Part shown: piece by piece, positions 59,501-64,000 of the stretch
Numbering within the stretch: position 1 is the stretch's first letter
How the letters are laid out: each line of letters opens with the position of its first letter
Source: Paracoccus denitrificans
Lineage (GTDB): Bacteria; Pseudomonadota; Alphaproteobacteria; Rhodobacterales; Rhodobacteraceae
Direction of reading: 5' to 3'
Assembly (NCBI GenBank): GCA_005768755.1
Contig: VAFL01000015.1
Coordinates: forward strand, 1-64,000
DNA: 64,000 nt
Position numbers and translations under genes: made by a program
Notes under the pieces: generated by a model
Told to the model about the DNA's origin: nothing
What the model saw: the letters and a program-made list of their open reading frames with translations, nothing else
The model's database searches: none

Positions 59501-62500
59501 AGCAAGCCCGTCTGGAATCTGCTCTGGGTATTCAAGCCATTGGTGCAATGGTCCGTGCTGGTTTGCTGCGCCGTACTGAAATCTCTGACGCCACTATTCA
59601 GCGTCTCCGTGCGACTGGTGATCAACCGTCCAAGGCTGTACACACCTTCTTGAACCTCACTACCAAAGAGGTGGATGGGCGTGTACGGGCTAATGACATT
59701 GCTCAGCAAGTTCGTGAGGGTACTACTGGCTCGCAATCTGTTCTGAACAAGCTGTTCTCCGTGGAAGCCAATGGCACTGAGCCAAGCTACACCCCAGTCG
59801 AGTTCGACCAGAAGTTCGCCAAACGTACTCAACAAGAGATCCCGAAAGTACTGGCTGACACCCTGAACAAGGAAGGTGCCAAGGCTCACCGTGTCCGTCA
59901 GGACATGTTCCAAGTCTGGGGCAACCTGTCTGCTCAGGCCCTGTACCGCATCGCTGGTGTGGTCAACGACAAGCCACTGCACATCGAGAACATCGCTTCG
60001 CGTGAAGCCAAGAACGAAGGTCTGATGACTCAAGTTGATAACTTCACTGCGTTCGTGGACAAGATGGTTGCTGATCCGACCACTGATGGACTGGAACAGG
60101 CTCTGCACTTCGGTCGCTCCGTATGGAAGCCGCAGCGTGTAGGTCTGAACACCAACGTGATCAACCCGCAGACCTCCAAGGTTCATCGCCACATGCTGGC
60201 CATGGACAACTGGGAGACTGAGGTAGACGGTAACGATCCTGCTCAGCTGAACAACTTCAAGCTGCGTGTCATGGAAGCTTTCGACAAGAAGACTGAATCC
60301 AAGGCCACGGCTCTGGTCTTGCAGGACTACGATGCACTGGTTTCGACTCCAGAAGTGAAGGCTGCCGTATCGGCTATCGCTGCCATGCTGCGTGGCGAGC
60401 AAGACGTGTCGGTCAACTATGACGACGTGATCACTGCTGCCGTGGACCAAGCTGGCGCCAACTTCCATTCGCTGGATGCCCTGGTAGCCCTGGCTCATCA
60501 AGCCAACTCCACTGATGGCAAGTTCAAGACCACCTTCATGGGTGAAGTAGACGGTCTGACCAACGGTCCTATGCTGTCCCTGCTGATGCTGGGTGCTAAG
60601 GACTACTCGGTTATGAACCAAGGCGGTTTCTTCTCGGTAGCTGACCAGTACACCCAGTTCAACGACTTCAAGGGCGCGGGTAACCTCGATCTCTATGAGT
60701 CCACTGTGAAAGGTGCTCTGGCTCGTCTGCGACCAGAAGACTCTGTTGGCTTGGCTGCACTGCAAGTCATTACCGGTCAGCTGCTGACTGATGAAGGTAA
60801 CGTGACCTCCAAAGGCCGTAACGTCATCAAGAAGCCATTCACTGCCATGATGTTTGGTTCGAACACCGCAACTGCTGTGCAGGACATGGGTCAAGGCTTC
60901 ATCGACTCGATCTACGCACAGATGGAGCGTGTGGCTGAGAAAGGTGACGAAGCTGGCATGACTCAGATCCTTGAGGCTGTGAACACCCTCATCGAAAAGG
61001 GTCCTAAGCTGGATGCCAAGATGGGTATCGCCGTAGCCATGGAGACCAAACTGACTTCGGCTCAGCGTAACGCTATCGCCTCGTCCTTCTTTGGTTTGCT
61101 GGGTCAGCACGTACAGTCTTCTCTGGAAGACAACTACGGTGTGTTCCTGGAACGCCGCAACACCATCAACCAGTCGGCCCAACTGGCTTTCCGTCTGTAC
61201 GACGCTGCCTTCAATGCTGCCGTGACTCAGGCTGAACAGACCTCGCCTACCATTGCCCGTCGTAAGACTCGTACTGGTGAGACCCAGGTTCTGCGTACCC
61301 TGACCTCCACTGAGCTGGACGCTATCCGCAAGAAGCTGAAGCCACTGGAACCAATCCTGATGACGGCCATGGCCAAGAAGTCGGGTAACCAGTTGGACGC
61401 TGGTATGCACATGTCGAAGTCCAAGCGTGAGCTGGATTCGTCGCTGCCATTCAGCTCTGAGGTCTACTTCGGTGAAGAAGTCGAGACCTTTGACGAGAAC
61501 GGTAAAGCCATGAGCCGCAAATCGACTTCGGTCAACGGTATGCGCACCAAGGCTATCGATCCGGGTGTGGCTCCGTTCATCACTTCGATCCACTCCACTG
61601 ACTCGGCCATTGCTTCTCAGGTCTACGGCCAGATGAACGCACTGAACGTGCATGACGCCTTGGGTGTTGGCTTGCACTCGGTTGAGGAAGTCGGCCAGAA
61701 GCTGAACCAAGCCACCTTCGAGAACATGCGCGACTACTCGGCTGCCTCGGAGATGGTGAACACTCTGGAGCGTACCCTGACTGGTTTGAACCAAGTCATG
61801 GCCGATCCGGTAATGGCTGCTGCTATCCAGCCTGCTCTGAAACAGATCTCGACTGAGCTGCAACGCCGTGAACTGGGCACTATCGAGGATCACCTGCAAC
61901 GTATCCGTGATGTGGCCGTGGCTGCTGACACTCAGAAACTTGAGATGCTGGCTTCCATGAAAGCTGTCGGTCAGTACGCTACCGAGGGTGGCTCGTACAT
62001 GGTGACTGATGCTGACCGTGCTGCTGCACAGAAAGCTCTGGATGCTGTGGGTACTGGCTTCAATGACGGTGCAGTAGCTGCTGCTGCCAACCTCGATCAG
62101 CTAACTCAGGCCCAGCCACTGGACCTGCAAGCTGCTGCGGCCAAAGCACTGAGCAACAACTCGGTACAGACCCTGGCTCCTTCCACCACGCTGAATGTGA
62201 TGGAGAAGATCAAGACTGAAGAGGCTGCTCGTGTTGCAGCTGTGATGGAATCGCAGAACATTCCTCTGGCTTCGGCCAAGACCGTTCTGGAACCGCACAA
62301 GGCTGCTGAGCTGGTTCAACAGGTTGCTGAGAACTCCAAACCGAAGACCTCTGTATGGGGCGAGCTGGGTACTCCTGCCATCGAGTCCAACCAGATTCTG
62401 GTTGACCTGTTGTCGGGTACTGAGCTGAACGCTCGTCAGCTGGTTGAATCGCTGGAAGCCCTGAACACCAATGGCTTCACTGCTCGCCTGCTGGGCATGA

Positions 62501-64000
62501 TCAAACGTACCGTACCGGCTGACATGCCTATCAAGTACGTGACTGCTGAGACTGGTCCAGAAGGTGCGCTGGGTACTGGTGTATCGAAGGCTCGTGGCTG
62601 GTTCCACCAAGCCAATGACTTCAAGGCCATCTACATCAAGTCCCCGGACTTCGTAGAGTCGGGCATTACTCCTGAGCTGCTGACCCATGAACTGGTTCAC
62701 GCTGCGCTGAGTACTGTCGTCTCGCAGAACCTGAAAGGTGGTAGCGAAGCTGCTGTAGCTGTACGCGATCTGATGGCTCTGCGTGATCGTGCATCCCAGT
62801 TCATCAGCCAGAACTCTGGCTTGAATAGCCGCTACGGTAACGCTGTACAGAACGTGCATGAGTTGCTGGCTTGGGGCCTGACCAACGAAGGATTCCAGCA
62901 AGATGTGCTGGCCAAGATCCCATCGACTCAGACCAAGTCTGGTTTCCTGAATGCCCTTGGCGACTTCATCGATACTATGACGCGTCTGCTGTTCCGGGGT
63001 AACGCCACCAAGGCTGATCGCACTGGCTTGGGTCAACTGGTAGCCCAGTCGGCTGGTCTGTTCCGTGAAGCGAGCAAGCTGATGGCTGCCCGTAACGAGC
63101 AAACCATGCTGTATGAAGATGCCGTAGACCACGTCAATGCCATGACTGCTGAGGAAGTGCTAGAAGCCCTCGAAGGAGCCTCTCCGCGTGTCTCTAGCAG
63201 CGCACACCAGGGTCGCATGCGTGATGCTATCCGTGACTTCGTAGAACCTCTGTACGGGCCTTATGGTGCGTTCAAGGAAGAAGCCTCGGCTGATCGTGCT
63301 ATGACTCCTATGGACGTGTACCTGAAGTCGCTGAGCACTGGTCAGAAGCCATTCGCTTCGAAGGCTACCACTGGCCCATTCCAGCTGAACCAGCAGGAAG
63401 GTTTCGTGGCTGAGTCGGTACAGGCTGTGATCGAGGAAGCCATGCGCAACCCGAGCACTACCTTCATCCGCCAGGCACTGACCAACCTGTTCAATGAAGC
63501 CAGCAAGCTGCCTGTCGCTGCGTTCCACCGTGGTGACTGGGCAACTGCTACCAGCACTGAACAAGCACTGGCACAGGAGAAGAAAGACTTCCTGTTCAAG
63601 CTGTCCACTGGTGTAACCAACAAGTCGGCTCACCTGGCTCAGTTCGCTGCAATGACCATTGCTTCGGAAGAAGTACGGGCCATCATGGACTTCCAAGTAC
63701 AGGGTATCCCTGTTGCTGCGAAGACTGCGCCAATTGGTACTCGCCTGATTAACCTGTTCCAGCGTGCCATGGCTCACTTGGCTTCGCTGTACACCAAGGT
63801 CAAGCAAGGCGACAAGGCTCGTGATGCTGCCATGACCCTGGTTGGTCAGCTGGTGGATATTGAAGCCAAGCACAAGCAGCGGATGATCGATGATCGCCTT
63901 AGCTTCCTTGACCAGCTGGAAACCAGTGTTGGTGATATCGGTGGTAAGGCGCGTGATCGTGTGAATGCACTGGCTTCGATGCCATTCTTCACCCAGTCGA
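56590..64000 (+). CDS. giant virion RNA polymerase (N4 gp50-like), 3' end outside window
   Basis: 2470 codons without a stop. The polymerase lies at ~1150-1700: T/DxxGR-like 'VWKPQRVGLNTNVINPQT' (Arg1183), motif A 'FMGEVDGLTNGPMLSLLM' (Asp1321), motif B 'VIKKPFTAMMFGSN' (Lys1414, Phe1422 where T7 and N4 have Tyr), motif C 'ITSIHSTDSAIAS' (Asp1671). Spacings fit the N4 mini-vRNAP. The N-terminal ~1100 residues are Ala-rich and helical. Residues ~1990-2140 carry a zincin-like HELVH (His2033, Glu2034, His2037) with Glu2091 in 'HELLAWG'. In N4 this enzyme is packaged and injected to transcribe early genes. Confidence 0.93.
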   Translation, partial: MADSLFTPLNIDIQLPEQPTGGQGSLFGLAAQKGFDLEQAVERNQRNVENALIRKVGLNPDSVLGQYGNLVASAASGASRLAGNLATLPLDAVAGMAQASVPEERVQAYNRTLRGEATPEDAALLNQTALGDDGVPQTYFQRLQGTQGIQQASQKVADFFDISGIVDTTRRDRLSDDIRESTASGVEQLRAAYDAYQNGDKYNAIVQGTQGAFRTIASALGTGVTDPGAVAEYVAENAPQLALHAVAPAAGLATNLGYGADIQREGMTQYAANNEGQLPDAEDRRNMALWAAAAAGAEQIGDVGLLKGIRAAGTGVGRAASGVATSTAREGVTEGFQTVAENEAQLKDTSLEEVVEAATIGALVGGTFQGGAEITNAVAQGQAPTQENRPTAEAVAELESSALDTGDVSALAAVDPGRAISVLNDLSIDAAPEVVQANLRQADDIEAGLVTQIDDLKANMENNSPEAVQEFREILAELPEDAPDAAAIRDAIAASESYTPAMRKQDEATVARLEKQLGEVRQVAERLRVDSTPDTDTVVAAAREGNADEALTLTMQNPDAIEPSVAAELSRNESLPMEQREALSTFAAAQEASNALKDRGAVNSDVFNGGPGFKGLNQYRSAIRTALNNGNTEKAQAEIQQLASFAATRESKAAAISAAYDSVKGSNKRVFIAPDSTGNWVQTPSKQDNGLVINAASFRLRDDVAAEAKALRTAASAFQAYAAAPRTTVKAEEVATAPVGEAVAAPETAPTQQVEAQEANEAVAETGELTALRNRTGAPVTSDNYQQVNLLGEMFSQETGRDTDASIRPLAAVQDFMSKVRSGEVNINDFLSQEAELSPNQRTAVNRFFGFQRMLDPFIKQGFTRRRQPEFRFQDYSQFLINDDGSVDENARTAIAMGSFTWIAENANSIFNTDEGINMILNRDSEEEVSAEAYAVLGKVGTREDVVANQLGGRIAQALGIRARPEAAANEQARLESALGIQAIGAMVRAGLLRRTEISDATIQRLRATGDQPSKAVHTFLNLTTKEVDGRVRANDIAQQVREGTTGSQSVLNKLFSVEANGTEPSYTPVEFDQKFAKRTQQEIPKVLADTLNKEGAKAHRVRQDMFQVWGNLSAQALYRIAGVVNDKPLHIENIASREAKNEGLMTQVDNFTAFVDKMVADPTTDGLEQALHFGRSVWKPQRVGLNTNVINPQTSKVHRHMLAMDNWETEVDGNDPAQLNNFKLRVMEAFDKKTESKATALVLQDYDALVSTPEVKAAVSAIAAMLRGEQDVSVNYDDVITAAVDQAGANFHSLDALVALAHQANSTDGKFKTTFMGEVDGLTNGPMLSLLMLGAKDYSVMNQGGFFSVADQYTQFNDFKGAGNLDLYESTVKGALARLRPEDSVGLAALQVITGQLLTDEGNVTSKGRNVIKKPFTAMMFGSNTATAVQDMGQGFIDSIYAQMERVAEKGDEAGMTQILEAVNTLIEKGPKLDAKMGIAVAMETKLTSAQRNAIASSFFGLLGQHVQSSLEDNYGVFLERRNTINQSAQLAFRLYDAAFNAAVTQAEQTSPTIARRKTRTGETQVLRTLTSTELDAIRKKLKPLEPILMTAMAKKSGNQLDAGMHMSKSKRELDSSLPFSSEVYFGEEVETFDENGKAMSRKSTSVNGMRTKAIDPGVAPFITSIHSTDSAIASQVYGQMNALNVHDALGVGLHSVEEVGQKLNQATFENMRDYSAASEMVNTLERTLTGLNQVMADPVMAAAIQPALKQISTELQRRELGTIEDHLQRIRDVAVAADTQKLEMLASMKAVGQYATEGGSYMVTDADRAAAQKALDAVGTGFNDGAVAAAANLDQLTQAQPLDLQAAAAKALSNNSVQTLAPSTTLNVMEKIKTEEAARVAAVMESQNIPLASAKTVLEPHKAAELVQQVAENSKPKTSVWGELGTPAIESNQILVDLLSGTELNARQLVESLEALNTNGFTARLLGMIKRTVPADMPIKYVTAETGPEGALGTGVSKARGWFHQANDFKAIYIKSPDFVESGITPELLTHELVHAALSTVVSQNLKGGSEAAVAVRDLMALRDRASQFISQNSGLNSRYGNAVQNVHELLAWGLTNEGFQQDVLAKIPSTQTKSGFLNALGDFIDTMTRLLFRGNATKADRTGLGQLVAQSAGLFREASKLMAARNEQTMLYEDAVDHVNAMTAEEVLEALEGASPRVSSSAHQGRMRDAIRDFVEPLYGPYGAFKEEASADRAMTPMDVYLKSLSTGQKPFASKATTGPFQLNQQEGFVAESVQAVIEEAMRNPSTTFIRQALTNLFNEASKLPVAAFHRGDWATATSTEQALAQEKKDFLFKLSTGVTNKSAHLAQFAAMTIASEEVRAIMDFQVQGIPVAAKTAPIGTRLINLFQRAMAHLASLYTKVKQGDKARDAAMTLVGQLVDIEAKHKQRMIDDRLSFLDQLETSVGDIGGKARDRVNALASMPFFTQS

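Noticed and set aside
58903..61899. A 998-codon open frame on the minus strand opposite the virion RNAP gene
   Set aside because: It mirrors the strong codon bias of the plus-strand gene. It has no ribosome-binding site or recognisable domain, and the RNAP motifs on the other strand are clear.
1..64000. tRNA genes and CRISPR arrays
   Set aside because: I saw no cloverleaf with a tRNA-like T arm and acceptor and no spaced direct repeats. A tRNAscan or CRISPR search was not possible, so a missed tRNA cannot be excluded.
1..64000. Integrase, repressor or other lysogeny genes
   Set aside because: None found. The XRE-type protein at 36960-37220 is part of an early gene unit without an integrase or operator arrangement, so a virulent phage is the better reading.

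Overview
The window is most of the genome of an N4-like podovirus (Schitoviridae type). The main evidence is the start of a giant virion RNA polymerase gene at the right end (56590 onward, still open at 64000). A two-subunit single-subunit-type RNA polymerase related to N4 RNAP2 is also present, with rIIA/rIIB-like proteins, a MoxR-type ATPase plus a metallopeptidase-VWA protein, a family A DNA polymerase next to an SF1 helicase, and the order TerL, portal, scaffold-like protein, capsid, ejection proteins, virion RNAP. The host is probably a Gram-negative bacterium (holin, endolysin and nested spanins). Pyocin-knob-like repeats in the tail fibre make Pseudomonas plausible, but the sequence does not prove it.

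Layout. 1-5.3 kb (+): tail tip and fibre genes, including a lambda-J-like C-terminal domain. 5.3-7.4 kb: lysis module (endolysin, Rz/Rz1, holin), with an antisense HNH gene inserted at the endolysin start. 7.4-40.7 kb (-): about 60 tightly overlapping early and middle genes. Read in their own direction (right to left) they are: tiny membrane peptides and small early proteins (40.7-36 kb); a tandem family of about a dozen related small genes with one macro-domain-like gene among them (35.6-31.7 kb); the two RNAP2 subunits (31.7-27.4 kb); rIIA and rIIB (27.3-23 kb); an AAA+ ATPase (21.2-19.7 kb); the MoxR/VWA module (18.5-15.7 kb); helicase and DNA polymerase (15.6-10.3 kb); and dCMP deaminase with small genes (9.7-7.5 kb). 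39.6-41.0 kb holds two mostly non-coding stretches, the second lying between the divergent early and late units. 41-64 kb (+): late packaging, head and ejection genes, interrupted by an antisense dUTPase pair.

How the genes work together. In N4-type phages the virion RNAP is injected and transcribes early genes. These include the RNAP2 subunits, which transcribe middle (replication) genes; host RNAP transcribes the late genes. The window fits this plan. The DNA polymerase and the RNAP2 catalytic subunit are each interrupted inside a catalytic motif by a td-like group I intron carrying an HNH gene. Joining the exons restores full-length 881- and 420-residue enzymes. Seven endonuclease-like selfish genes are visible in total. 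A primase, an SSB and the N4 tail sheath/appendage genes are not seen and would have to lie outside the window.

Limits. Small-gene functions are mostly unknown. Start codons were chosen from ribosome-binding sites and stop/start overlaps. N4 gene equivalents are assigned from order and remembered family features, not from a database search.
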